Positions 1 to 8,558 of a stretch of 64,000 bases of DNA are shown piece by piece. Origin of the DNA: Pseudomonas sp. EpS/L25 (GTDB lineage Bacteria; Pseudomonadota; Gammaproteobacteria; Pseudomonadales; Pseudomonadaceae). Position numbers and translations under genes: made by a program. Location of the stretch: positions 232,568 through 296,567 of the forward strand of contig NZ_LNUP01000002.1 of assembly GCF_001512295.1 (NCBI RefSeq), given 5' to 3'. The first letter of the stretch is position 1, and each line of letters begins with the position of its first letter. Under the pieces are notes generated by a model. It had not been told where the DNA came from. It saw nothing but the letters and a program-made list of their open reading frames with translations, and ran no database searches.

Positions 1-2
1 CC

Positions 3-500
3 CGGGAGGTCGCTGTCCAACTGCCGGAAACCCTGCGTCCGCCGCTTGGTTCCATGGCGCAAGCCAGCCGCCTGGACAGTGCGCAACGGCCGGTACCGGC
101 ACGGCTGCGGCAGTTGTCGGATAGTACCGACCGCGAGACTCGTACCTTCGAGGCGCGCTATGTGCTCGAAGGGGCGCTGGCCAACGCTCCCCTGGGCACT
201 ACGGTGACACTGCGTATTCCGGAAGGGGGAGTGGCGCGGGGGAATGCCTTGAAGGTGCCTCTGGGTGCCCTGCATGACGAAGGCAGGGGCGCCGGAGTCT
301 GGCGGATCCAGAGCTCGCCCGAGCAGGTTGCCTGGGTACCCGTGCAGGTTCGTCAGCTGTCGGACGACACCGCCGTGGTAGATGGGGCGCTCCAGCAGGG
401 TGACAGGATCGTGGCCCTCGGCGCTCATCTGCTCCATGAAGGCGAGGCGATCCGGGTGGCCACGAATGCCAAGGATGCCCTGGAAGGAAAGCAGCCGTGA
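3..500 (+). CDS. RND efflux periplasmic adaptor (membrane fusion protein), C-terminal part
   Basis: The reading frame is open at the left edge of the window, so about 165 C-terminal residues are visible and the start lies outside. The visible part matches the beta-barrel and membrane-proximal domains of HlyD/AcrA-type adaptors, with a segment like LRIPEGGVARGNALKVPLGAL and a late GDRIVALGAHLLHEGEAIRV strand region. Such proteins bridge an inner-membrane RND pump to an outer-membrane channel. The stop overlaps the start of the RND permease gene (GTGA), so the two are translationally coupled and probably form one pump. No outer-membrane factor gene follows. The substrate cannot be told from the sequence. 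Confidence 0.88.
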   Translation, partial: REVAVQLPETLRPPLGSMAQASRLDSAQRPVPARLRQLSDSTDRETRTFEARYVLEGALANAPLGTTVTLRIPEGGVARGNALKVPLGALHDEGRGAGVWRIQSSPEQVAWVPVQVRQLSDDTAVVDGALQQGDRIVALGAHLLHEGEAIRVATNAKDALEGKQP

Positions 501-3500
501 GCGAGAGCCGGTTCAATCTGTCGGCGCTCGCCGTCCGTGAGCGCTCGATTACCCTGTTTCTGATCCTGCTGGTCTCGGTCGGCGGGGTACTGTCGTTCTT
601 CAAGCTGGGCCGGGCGGAAGATCCGGCCTTCACGGTCAAGGTCATGACCATCGTCACCGCCTGGCCAGGCGCCACGGCGCAGGAGATGCAGGATCAGGTC
701 GCCGAGAAGCTGGAAAAGCGCCTGCAGGAGTTGCGCTGGTACGACCGCTCGGAAACCTACACCCGTCCTGGCCTGGCCTTCACCACCCTGACGCTGCTCG
801 ACAGCACGCCGCCGGCCGAGGTACCGGAGGAGTTCTATCAGGCGCGCAAGAAGATCAGCGACGAGGCCAAGACCTTGCCCGCCGGGGTGATCGGGCCGAT
901 GGTCAACGACGAATACGCCGACGTCACCTTCGCGCTCTTCGCCCTCAAGGCCCGGGGCGAGCCCCAGCGTCTGCTGGCACGCGAGGCGGAAACGCTGCGC
1001 CAGCGCCTGCTGCATGTGCCGGGGGTGAAGAAGGTCAACATCCTGGGTGAGCAGGCCGAGCGTATCTATGTGGAGTTTTCCCATGATCGCCTGGCGACCC
1101 TGGGGGTGGCACCGCAAGACATCTTCGCCGCGCTCAATGCCCAGAATGTCCTGACGCCCGCAGGCTCCATCGAAACCCGCGGACCGGAGGTCTACGTCCG
1201 CCTCGACGGCGCCTTCGACCAGCTCGATGCCATTCGCGACACCCCGGTGATCGTCAAGGGCAGGACCCTCAAGCTGGCGGACATCGCCACGGTCAAGCGC
1301 GGCTATGAAGATCCGGCGACCTTCCTCATCCGTAGCGGCGGCGAGCCCGCCCTGCTGCTCGGCATCGTCATGCGCGATGGCTGGAATGGCCTGGATCTCG
1401 GCAAGTCACTTGAAAGCGAAGTCGGCGCCATCAACGCCGAGATGCCCTTGGGCATGAGCCTGACCAAGGTGACCGATCAGGCGGTCAACATCGCCTCGTC
1501 GGTCGACGAGTTCATGGTCAAGTTCTTCGTCGCCCTGCTGGTGGTGATGGTGGTGTGTTTCGTCAGCATGGGCTGGCGGGTGGGCATCGTCGTGGCCGCT
1601 GCGGTGCCCCTGACCCTGGCCGCTGTCTTCCTGATCATGGCCGCCACGGGCAAGAACTTCGACCGCATCACCCTGGGCTCGCTGATCCTGGCCCTGGGCC
1701 TGCTGGTGGACGACGCCATCATCGCCATCGAGATGATGGTGGTGAAGATGGAGGAGGGCCATGACCGGATCAAGGCGTCGGCCTATGCCTGGAGCCACAC
1801 CGCCGCCCCGATGCTGGCCGGCACCCTGGTAACGGCCGTGGGCTTCATGCCCAATGGCTTCGCTCGCTCCACCGCTGGCGAGTACACCAGCAACATGTTC
1901 TGGATCGTCGGCATTGCCTTGATCACCTCCTGGATCGTGGCGGTGGTCTTCACGCCCTACCTGGGCGTCAAGCTGCTGCCGGAAACCAAGACGGTCGAAG
2001 GCGGGCACACCGCGCTCTACGACACGCCGCGCTACAACCGCTTCCGCCGCGTGCTCGGCCAGGTGATCGCCCGCAAGTGGTTGGTCGCGGTGCTGGTGAT
2101 CGGCTTGTTCGTGGCCGCCATCCTCGGCATGGCCGTGGTCAAGAAGCAGTTCTTCCCCATCTCCGATCGTCCCGAAGTGATGGTGGAGGTGCAGATGCCC
2201 TATGGTACCTCGATCAGCGAGACCGAGCGGGCGACCGCCAAGGTCGAGGCCTGGCTCGCCCAGCAGGACGATGCGCGCATCGTGACCTCGTACATCGGCC
2301 AGGGTGCGCCGCGCTTCTTCCTGGCCATGAGCCCGGAGTTGCCGGACCCGTCCTTCGCCAAGATCATCATCCGCACCGACAATCCGGAGGCCCGCGAAGC
2401 ACTCAAGCTGCGCCTGCGCGAGGCCATCGCCGCCGGGCTCGCGCCCGAGGCGCGGCTGCGGGTCACCCAGCTGGTGTTCGGTCCCTATTCGCCGTTCCCG
2501 GTCGCCTATCGGGTCAGCGGTCCCGATCCGCAGGTGCTGCGTCGGATCGCCGGCGAGGTGGAAGGGGTGATGCGCGCCAGCCCGATGATGCGCACCGTCA
2601 ACACCGACTGGGGGACGCGAACGCCGGTGCTGCACTTCAACTTGCAGCAGGATCGCCTGCAGGCGATGGGACTGACCTCCAGCGCCGTGGCACAGCAGCT
2701 GCAATTCCTGCTCAGTGGCGTTCCGGTGACGGCGGTGCGCGAAGACATCCGTACCGTCCAGGTGGTCGCGCGGGCGGCGGGCGACGTTCGCCTCGATCCG
2801 GCGCGGCTGGGCGATCTCACCCTGGTCGGCGCCCAGGGCCAGCGCATTCCGCTATCCCAGGTCGGCGAGGTGGAGACGCAGATGGAAGAGCCCCTCATGC
2901 GGCGCCGCGATCGGGTGCCGACCATCACCGTGCGTGGTGACATCGCAGAAGACCTGCAACCACCGGACGTTTCCACTGCGGTGCTCAAGCAACTGCAGCC
3001 AATCATCGATCGTTTGCCGGCGGGCTACCGCATCGTACAGGCCGGCGCCATCGAGGAGTCCGGCAAGGCGTCCGTCGCCATGCTGCCGATCTTCCCGATC
3101 ATGATCGCCCTGACGCTGCTGATCATCATCCTGCAGGTCCGCTCCATGTCGGCGATGGTGATGGTCTTCCTGACCAGTCCGCTGGGGCTGATCGGGGTGG
3201 TGCCGACGCTGCTCCTGTTCCAGCAACCCTTCGGCATCAACGCCCTGGTCGGGCTGATCGCGCTGTCGGGCATCCTGATGCGCAACACCCTGATCCTGAT
3301 CGGGCAGATCCACCAGAACGAGCAGGATGGCCTGCCACCCTTCCAGGCGGTGGTCGAGGCCACCGTCCAGCGGGCACGGCCGGTGATCCTCACCGCGCTG
3401 GCGGCGATCCTGGCCTTCATCCCGCTCACCCATTCGGTGTTCTGGGGCACCCTGGCCTACACCCTCATCGGCGGTACCCTCGCCGGCACCGTGCTGACCC

Positions 3501-3565
3501 TGGTGTTCCTGCCGGCCATGTACGCCATCTGGTTCAGGATCAAGCCATCGCCTGCCCACGGCTGA
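497..3565 (+). CDS. RND multidrug efflux permease (HAE-1 type)
   Basis: A 1022-residue inner-membrane proton/drug antiporter of the AcrB/TriC kind. It has the duplicated RND plan: one N-terminal helix (about residues 15-35), a large periplasmic porter domain, a block of helices, a second porter domain and a final helix block. The proton-relay acidic pair lies in GLLVDDAIIAIE near residue 404. Length is normal for the family. The start is GTG inside the stop of the adaptor gene. It most resembles pumps that pair with one or two adaptors and borrow an outer-membrane channel encoded elsewhere, as none is present here. An SDR gene follows 39 bases later. Drug specificity is not predictable. Confidence 0.93.
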   Translation: MSESRFNLSALAVRERSITLFLILLVSVGGVLSFFKLGRAEDPAFTVKVMTIVTAWPGATAQEMQDQVAEKLEKRLQELRWYDRSETYTRPGLAFTTLTLLDSTPPAEVPEEFYQARKKISDEAKTLPAGVIGPMVNDEYADVTFALFALKARGEPQRLLAREAETLRQRLLHVPGVKKVNILGEQAERIYVEFSHDRLATLGVAPQDIFAALNAQNVLTPAGSIETRGPEVYVRLDGAFDQLDAIRDTPVIVKGRTLKLADIATVKRGYEDPATFLIRSGGEPALLLGIVMRDGWNGLDLGKSLESEVGAINAEMPLGMSLTKVTDQAVNIASSVDEFMVKFFVALLVVMVVCFVSMGWRVGIVVAAAVPLTLAAVFLIMAATGKNFDRITLGSLILALGLLVDDAIIAIEMMVVKMEEGHDRIKASAYAWSHTAAPMLAGTLVTAVGFMPNGFARSTAGEYTSNMFWIVGIALITSWIVAVVFTPYLGVKLLPETKTVEGGHTALYDTPRYNRFRRVLGQVIARKWLVAVLVIGLFVAAILGMAVVKKQFFPISDRPEVMVEVQMPYGTSISETERATAKVEAWLAQQDDARIVTSYIGQGAPRFFLAMSPELPDPSFAKIIIRTDNPEAREALKLRLREAIAAGLAPEARLRVTQLVFGPYSPFPVAYRVSGPDPQVLRRIAGEVEGVMRASPMMRTVNTDWGTRTPVLHFNLQQDRLQAMGLTSSAVAQQLQFLLSGVPVTAVREDIRTVQVVARAAGDVRLDPARLGDLTLVGAQGQRIPLSQVGEVETQMEEPLMRRRDRVPTITVRGDIAEDLQPPDVSTAVLKQLQPIIDRLPAGYRIVQAGAIEESGKASVAMLPIFPIMIALTLLIIILQVRSMSAMVMVFLTSPLGLIGVVPTLLLFQQPFGINALVGLIALSGILMRNTLILIGQIHQNEQDGLPPFQAVVEATVQRARPVILTALAAILAFIPLTHSVFWGTLAYTLIGGTLAGTVLTLVFLPAMYAIWFRIKPSPAHG

Positions 3566-3604
3566 TCGTTTCCGTCTCCCTTCCTTCCACGAAAAGGCAC
3601 TGAC

Positions 3605-4411
3605 ATGTCGAAAGCAGAAGTTATCGTCATCACCGGTGTGTCTTCTGGCATCGGACGCGTCACTGCCATCCGGCTGGCAACACGGGGATGCCGGGTGTTC
3701 GGCACTGTGCGTAGCCAGCAGAGCGCTCAGGCTATTCCAGGTGTGGAGCTCGTCGAAATGGACGTCCGTGAGGAAGACTCGGTGCGCCGTGGCATCGCCG
3801 CCATCATCGCGCGGGCCGGACGGATCGATGTCCTGATCAACAATGCGGGAGGGACCTTGCTCGGCGCCCTGGAGGAGACATCGGTCGGTGAAGCCCGGAG
3901 CCTGTTCGACACCAACGTCTTCGGCCTCCTGCGTACGATCCAGGCGGTGCTGCCGCACATGCGTGCGCAAGGCGCCGGTCGCATCGTCAATGTCAGTTCG
4001 GTGCTGGGCTTTCTGCCGGCGCCTTACATGGCGCTCTATGCGGCCTCCAAGCATGCCGTGGAGGGACTCTCGGAAACGCTGGACCACGAGGTACGCCAGT
4101 TCGGGATTCGCGTCGCCTTGGTCGAGCCCTCGTTCACCAAGACCAACCTGGATCTCAACGCCCCTCAGACCGCCGTCAAGATCCCGGAGTACCGACAACA
4201 GTTCGGCATGGTCGCCCAGGCCATTCGGAAGAATATCGAGAAGGCGCCCGATCCCGCTGGCGTGGCCACGACGATCGTCGATGCGGCGCTGGGAGGTTGG
4301 AAGATGCGACACACCCCCAAAGGCGAGGCATCGCTCCTGGTCAGGCTGCGCCGCTTCATGCCGGGCGGCCTCGTCGAGAAGGGCCTGCGAAAGACCTTCG
4401 GGCTGGCCTGA
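3605..4411 (+). CDS. SDR-family NAD(P)-dependent oxidoreductase
   Basis: A 268-residue classical short-chain dehydrogenase. The N-terminal Rossmann motif is TGVSSGIG (about residues 10-17), NNAG follows near residue 80, the active-site Ser lies in the VNVSSVLG segment, and the Tyr/Lys pair is in YAASK near residue 146. Length is typical. It probably oxidises or reduces a hydroxyl/carbonyl pair on a small molecule. It lies between the RND pump and an MFS exporter, all on the same strand, so it may be co-transcribed with transport genes, but the 73-base gap to the MFS gene leaves this open. Substrate unknown. Confidence 0.88.
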   Translation: MSKAEVIVITGVSSGIGRVTAIRLATRGCRVFGTVRSQQSAQAIPGVELVEMDVREEDSVRRGIAAIIARAGRIDVLINNAGGTLLGALEETSVGEARSLFDTNVFGLLRTIQAVLPHMRAQGAGRIVNVSSVLGFLPAPYMALYAASKHAVEGLSETLDHEVRQFGIRVALVEPSFTKTNLDLNAPQTAVKIPEYRQQFGMVAQAIRKNIEKAPDPAGVATTIVDAALGGWKMRHTPKGEASLLVRLRRFMPGGLVEKGLRKTFGLA

Positions 4412-4484
4412 CCGGATCCGCGCCAACCTGCGGCCCACGTGCCTTGCAAGACACGTCCTCGAGTCCAATGAGCGAAGACATCCC

Positions 4485-5945
4485 ATGACCCACCTGGACA
4501 GAACCCCTACCGACGAGCCACCCGCGCTCGGCGAAAACGCATCGACAGGTGTGGCGGCCGGTATGCCTTCACCCTGGCCGGTGTTCTGGGTGGCCGCCAT
4601 CGCGGTATTTCTCGTAGCCATGGATGGCACCCTGCTGTTCGCGGCGTTCAGCGCCTTGCGGGCCGGGTTCACGCACGCGACGCCGGCGGACCTTTCCTGG
4701 GTGCTCAACGCCTACACGGTCGTCTACGCGGCCATGCTCATCCCGGCCGGCGGCTTGGCGGACAGGCAGGGGCGCAAGAAGGTATTTCTCACCGGAGTCT
4801 GGCTGTTCGTGGGGGCGTCCGTCGCCTGCGGCTTGTCAGGGAGCGTGGAGTGGCTGGTGGCGGCAAGGGTGCTGCAAGCCATCGGGGCGGCCTTGCTGAC
4901 GCCCGCGTCGCTGTCGCTGGTGCTGGCCGCCTTTCCGATCACAAGGCGCGCGGTTGCGGTAAGCCTTTGGGGCGCGGTGGGGGGCCTGGCCGCGGCTGTC
5001 GGTCCCAGCCTGGGCTCTTTCGTCGTCGCCTCGCTCGGTTGGCAGTGGGCGTTCTACCTGAACGTACCCCTGGGCCTCTTCGCGCTCTGGCGGGGAAAGA
5101 AACTGCTGGCGGAGACGAAACAACAGACCGAGGGGCGGCCGCTGGATCTGGTGGGCATGGGCTTGCTGGTGGTCGGCATCGGTGCCCTGGCGTTATCCAT
5201 CGTGCAGTCCGAGTCTCCGGCCTGGTCACGGCAGGAGCTGCTGGGCGCACTGGGCATCGGGTTGGCATGCCTGATCGGATTCGTGGTCTGGGCGCGCTCT
5301 ACGGTTGCTCCTCTGGTCGATCTGCGCCTGTTTCACAACCGCACCTACAGCTACGTCAATCTCGCGACCCTGAGCTTCGGCATCGCGTTTTCGATGATGT
5401 TCTTCGCCTTCTTCTTCTACATGAGCGCGATCTGGAAGTATCCGCTGCCACTTGCCGGTCTGGCCATGATGCCCGGCCCGCTGCTGGTGGTACCCACCGC
5501 TGCGCTGTCGGGCCGGGTAGCGAGCCGCTATGGCCACCGTCCACTGCTGCTGGTCGGGTGTCTGGTCTACGCCATGAGCGGACTGTGGTTTCTCTTCGTT
5601 CCAGGGCTCGAGCCCGCCTACCTGACACAGTGGCTGCCAGGCATGGTGCTCAGTGGCGTGGGCGTCGGCCTGGTGATGCCCTCGTTGGCGGGTGCTGCGG
5701 TCAGTCGCCTGTCGGTAGACCACTACGCGGTAGGGGGTGCCGTCAACCAGGCCATACGCCAGATCGGATCGGTCATGGGGGTTGCGCTGACCGTCCTGCT
5801 CCTCGGCCATCCCAGCTTGCAGCGCGCCGATTTCGATGCCGTCTACCTGTGCCATATCGGCCTGGCCTTACTTACCGCGGGCCTGTGCGTGCCGGTGGAC
5901 ACGCGGTCTGCGGTCCCTCCCTACCGTGCTCCCGATGCGCGTTAG
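4485..5945 (+). CDS. MFS transporter, DHA2 (EmrB/QacA) drug-exporter type
   Basis: A 486-residue, strongly hydrophobic inner-membrane protein with about 14 predicted helices. It has the MFS loop motif GGLADRQGRKK after helix 2 and a proline/glycine-rich helix 5 segment (AAVGPSLGSFV), features of the DHA2 drug/proton antiporters. The open frame runs far upstream into the SDR gene, but the ATG chosen is the first that gives a normal N-terminus: a short polar stretch followed by helix 1 at about residue 30. Its place next to an RND pump makes this stretch a small efflux neighbourhood. The substrate is unknown. Confidence 0.88.
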   Translation: MTHLDRTPTDEPPALGENASTGVAAGMPSPWPVFWVAAIAVFLVAMDGTLLFAAFSALRAGFTHATPADLSWVLNAYTVVYAAMLIPAGGLADRQGRKKVFLTGVWLFVGASVACGLSGSVEWLVAARVLQAIGAALLTPASLSLVLAAFPITRRAVAVSLWGAVGGLAAAVGPSLGSFVVASLGWQWAFYLNVPLGLFALWRGKKLLAETKQQTEGRPLDLVGMGLLVVGIGALALSIVQSESPAWSRQELLGALGIGLACLIGFVVWARSTVAPLVDLRLFHNRTYSYVNLATLSFGIAFSMMFFAFFFYMSAIWKYPLPLAGLAMMPGPLLVVPTAALSGRVASRYGHRPLLLVGCLVYAMSGLWFLFVPGLEPAYLTQWLPGMVLSGVGVGLVMPSLAGAAVSRLSVDHYAVGGAVNQAIRQIGSVMGVALTVLLLGHPSLQRADFDAVYLCHIGLALLTAGLCVPVDTRSAVPPYRAPDAR

Positions 5946-6122
5946 GACGCGTGGGAGTAGGGCGTTCGGCAGGCTTTGCCGAGACGGCTTCGAGACAGGA
6001 TCGATATCCCGGCTGCAAGGACAGTCCCTTGGGCCCCCAAGCTGGCACGCGCCTTGATCGGGCGCGGACAAGACACGAGGTCGCCCGCGGGCGCCTCGTC
6101 CATCGAGAGAAGAGGTAGCGCA

Positions 6123-7409
6123 ATGCAAGGCAACGACAGAACACGCATCGTGGTGACCGGCATGGGCACGGTCAGTCCGCTGGGATGTGGCATCGACAGG
6201 GTCTGGGCACGGCTGCTGGCCGGCCGTTCGGGCCTGGGCCTGCTGCCACCCGAGGTCAGCGACGGGGTGGGCAGTCTCATCGCCGGCCAGGTACCGAGCC
6301 TCGCCGAAGATCCGGAGGCGGGCTACGACCCCCTGGTGGCCATCGCCGCCAAGGATCTGAAGAAGATGGATCGCTTCATCGAGTTCGCCCTGGTGGCGGC
6401 CCGGGAAGCGCTCGACCAAGCCGGCTGGCAGCCGACCAGCGAGGCGCAACGCGAGCGGACAGCGACCATCATCGCCTCCGGGGTGGGTGGTTTCGGCGCC
6501 ATCGCCGAGGCGGTGCGGACCACCGATGCCCGCGGCCCACGCCGGCTCTCGCCATTCACCGCGCCGTCGTTCCTGGCCAACATGGCCGCCGGTAACGTGT
6601 CCATCCAGTACGGTTTCCGCGGTCCGCTGGGAGCGCCCATCACTGCCTGCGCCGCCGGTGTCCAGGCCATCGGCGATGCCGCCCGGCTGATCCGCAGTGG
6701 CGAGGCCGACATCGCCCTCTGCGGCGGGGCCGAGGCGGCCATCAACCGCGTGAGCCTGGGCAGCTTCGCCGTCGCCCGGGCCCTGTCCACGGGATTCAAC
6801 GACCGCCCAGAGCAGGCGTCGCGGCCCTTCGATCGGGATCGTGACGGCTTCGTCATGGCCGAGGGGGCGGGGCTGCTGGTGATCGAGACCCTGGAGCACG
6901 CCCTGGCTCGCGGCGCCACGCCCCTGGCCGAACTGGTGGGCTATGGCACCAGCGCCGATGCCTATCACCTCACCGCCGGCCCGGAAGACGGCAGCGGCGC
7001 CCGCCGCGCCATGGCGCAGGCCTTGCGCCAGGCCGGAATCGATGCCGCCCAGGTCCAGCACATCAATGCCCACGCCACCTCCACCCAGGTAGGCGACAAG
7101 GGCGAGCTGGCGGCCATCCGCGCGGTCTTCGGTGACCACGCTCCGGTAGCCATCACCTCGACCAAGTCGAGCACCGGACATCTGCTGGGCGCGGCGGGCG
7201 GTATCGAGGCGATCTTCACCGTGCTCGCCCTGCGCGATCAGGTGGTGCCGCCGACCTTGAACCTGCACCACCCCGATCCGGCCGCGGAAGGCCTGGACAT
7301 CGTCGCCCTGCAGGCTCGGCGAATGCCGATCGACTACGCCCTCTCCAACGGCTTCGGTTTCGGCGGGGTGAACGCCAGCGTGCTGTTCAGGCGTTGGATG
7401 GGGGCGTGA
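6123..7409 (+). CDS. beta-ketoacyl-ACP synthase II (FabF-like)
   Basis: A 428-residue condensing enzyme of the KAS II family. The nucleophile is Cys176 in TACAAG, and the two catalytic histidines lie in NAHATSTQVGDKGE and in the KSSTGHLLGAAG segment. The frame extends upstream, but MQGNDRTRIVVTGMGTVSPLG matches the usual FabF start and follows an AGAAGAGGTAG ribosome-site-like stretch. No acyl-carrier-protein or other fatty-acid gene is beside it, so it is not the housekeeping fabF of the fabD-fabG-acpP-fabF cluster. It could be a second KAS II or serve a specialised acyl product. An intrinsic terminator lies about 130 bases downstream. Confidence 0.88.
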   Translation: MQGNDRTRIVVTGMGTVSPLGCGIDRVWARLLAGRSGLGLLPPEVSDGVGSLIAGQVPSLAEDPEAGYDPLVAIAAKDLKKMDRFIEFALVAAREALDQAGWQPTSEAQRERTATIIASGVGGFGAIAEAVRTTDARGPRRLSPFTAPSFLANMAAGNVSIQYGFRGPLGAPITACAAGVQAIGDAARLIRSGEADIALCGGAEAAINRVSLGSFAVARALSTGFNDRPEQASRPFDRDRDGFVMAEGAGLLVIETLEHALARGATPLAELVGYGTSADAYHLTAGPEDGSGARRAMAQALRQAGIDAAQVQHINAHATSTQVGDKGELAAIRAVFGDHAPVAITSTKSSTGHLLGAAGGIEAIFTVLALRDQVVPPTLNLHHPDPAAEGLDIVALQARRMPIDYALSNGFGFGGVNASVLFRRWMGA

Positions 7410-7543
7410 CTCCTGCTGAACTCGCAAGCACCCGGAGCTCGGCCGGCCGCTCGCGCTTGCGGCGATGCACACGATTTTTTGGACTCGCATAGCGGTAGGA
7501 GCGGCGTTTCCCTGCGTCGTTTTCAGATAGAAATTGAGTCCAC

Positions 7544-7572
7544 CAGGAAGAGAAGGCGCTCTTCCTGTTTTT
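7544..7572 (+). terminator. Rho-independent terminator after the ketosynthase gene
   Basis: Perfect 9-bp stem (CAGGAAGAG paired with CTCTTCCTG) around a 6-base loop, followed at once by five T residues on the plus strand. It sits in the 340-base gap between the ketosynthase gene and the TetR gene. The rest of that gap holds only the palindrome described next. Confidence 0.8.
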
Positions 7573-7674
7573 CTCCAGCCGCTGTCCAAGACCTCAGTGG
7601 GCAGCTCTAGGTAGGTCCCAGGGCTGACGAGCACGCATCGGGTAGGAGTGCCGAAGAGATGCCCTAAGCAAGCA

Positions 7675-7694
7675 TACATACAAGAATGTTTGTA
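7675..7694 (+). promoter_or_regulatory. AcrR/TtgR-like operator upstream of tetR
   Basis: Imperfect palindrome TACATACAAGAATGTTTGTA. The half sites TACATACA and TACAAACA (read from the other strand) agree at 7 of 8 positions. They resemble the TACAWACA-type half sites known for operators of the E. coli acrAB and P. putida ttgABC repressors. It lies about 55 bases before the TetR start, where autorepression would act. Confidence 0.6.
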
Positions 7695-7749
7695 AAAGGC
7701 AGGCCAAACGTTAAACTGCCAGAACAGACGCCGTTGAAACGAGAGAGTC

Positions 7750-8364
7750 ATGCGCCGTACCAAAGAAGACGCTGAGCAAACCCGGCAGACCATTCTGGAT
7801 GCAGCCGAGGCGTTGTTTCTCACCAATGGTGTTTCGCGCACCAGCCTCGAAATGATCGCCAGAGAGTGTGGGTTCACTCGAGGCGCGGTCTATTGGCACT
7901 TCAGGGACAAGGCGCAGCTGGTCCATGAGATGCTCAATCGCATCCGCATTCCGCTCGATGAAGTCCCCCAGCAGTTGAGTGCGGATGGGGAGGGTGATTG
8001 CCTGATGAGGCTGTACGAACTGTGCGTCGAGTGCATGGAGAAATTCGTTCAGCCGGGACGGGAGCGTCGAGTCATGACCATCCTGATGCACCGTTGCGAA
8101 TTCACTCTGGAACTGCAGGAAGTCGAACAGCGGGAAAATGCCTTGACCCGCGAATTCGTAGCGCTCGTCGAACGCCTCTTCGACAGCCAGCGGCAGCGCC
8201 TGCAGGCCGCGGTGACGCCAAGAAGTGCCAGCCTCCAGCTGCATAGCCTGTTTTGCGGCACGCTGGCGGGCATCCTGCGTGACCAGGACATCTTCGCACC
8301 GCTCAGGGATGTACGGCTGATCTTCACCCTCTACTTCAGGTCGCTGGTGAAAGACTGGCGCTAA
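7750..8364 (+). CDS. TetR-family repressor, AcrR/TtgR-like
   Basis: A 204-residue TetR regulator. The DNA-binding domain covers residues 1-60 with the recognition segment TRGAVYWHFRDKAQLV typical of AcrR/TtgR/SmeT repressors of RND pumps. The C-terminal ligand-binding half is helical and of usual length. An AcrR-like palindrome lies just upstream, so the gene probably represses itself. No pump gene is divergent from it. Its natural targets may be the RND pump at the left edge of the window, more than 4 kb away, or genes elsewhere. The start ATG has a GAGAGAG ribosome-site-like stretch just before it. Confidence 0.85.
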   Translation: MRRTKEDAEQTRQTILDAAEALFLTNGVSRTSLEMIARECGFTRGAVYWHFRDKAQLVHEMLNRIRIPLDEVPQQLSADGEGDCLMRLYELCVECMEKFVQPGRERRVMTILMHRCEFTLELQEVEQRENALTREFVALVERLFDSQRQRLQAAVTPRSASLQLHSLFCGTLAGILRDQDIFAPLRDVRLIFTLYFRSLVKDWR

Positions 8365-8465
8365 CGGTGGGCGAACGGCGCGCCAGTGGAGCAAGGGAGC
8401 GGCACCGAAGCCTTTCTCCCCTGGACGCAGTGCCGTTGTGCCTTGGGAGTCGGTTTTCAGCCTTC

Positions 8466-8493
8466 GCGGGGCGTCCCTGCAGGGCGATCCCGC
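8466..8493 (+). terminator. terminator-like hairpin between convergent genes
   Basis: GCGGG and CCCGC arms enclose the smaller perfect palindrome CCCTGCAGGG, followed by CTTTCT. It lies in the 194-base gap where the TetR gene and the leftward binding-protein gene converge. The T tract is weak. Confidence 0.35.
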
Positions 8494-8558
8494 CTTTCTG
8501 GCTGCGACCCGTACACCCTTGGGACGCCACCGCGTTCATGCCGGCGCGCCTCCAGTCG

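Noticed and set aside
1406..2704. Long His/Gly-rich open frame (432 codons) antisense to the RND pump
   Set aside because: It is a shadow of the pump gene caused by GC-rich third positions; composition is unlike a real protein and no ribosome site is present.
2852..4708. Long minus-strand open frame across the pump end, SDR and MFS start
   Set aside because: It overlaps three convincing genes and has low-complexity His/Arg/Asp-rich sequence.
7490..7515. GTAGGAGCGGCG-like stretch resembling a Pseudomonas REP element
   Set aside because: Only part of a REP-like core is present and no partner repeat or hairpin was found.
5868..7877. 669-codon minus-strand frame opposite the ketosynthase gene
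   Set aside because: It is antisense to a gene with clear catalytic motifs and has no domain of its own.
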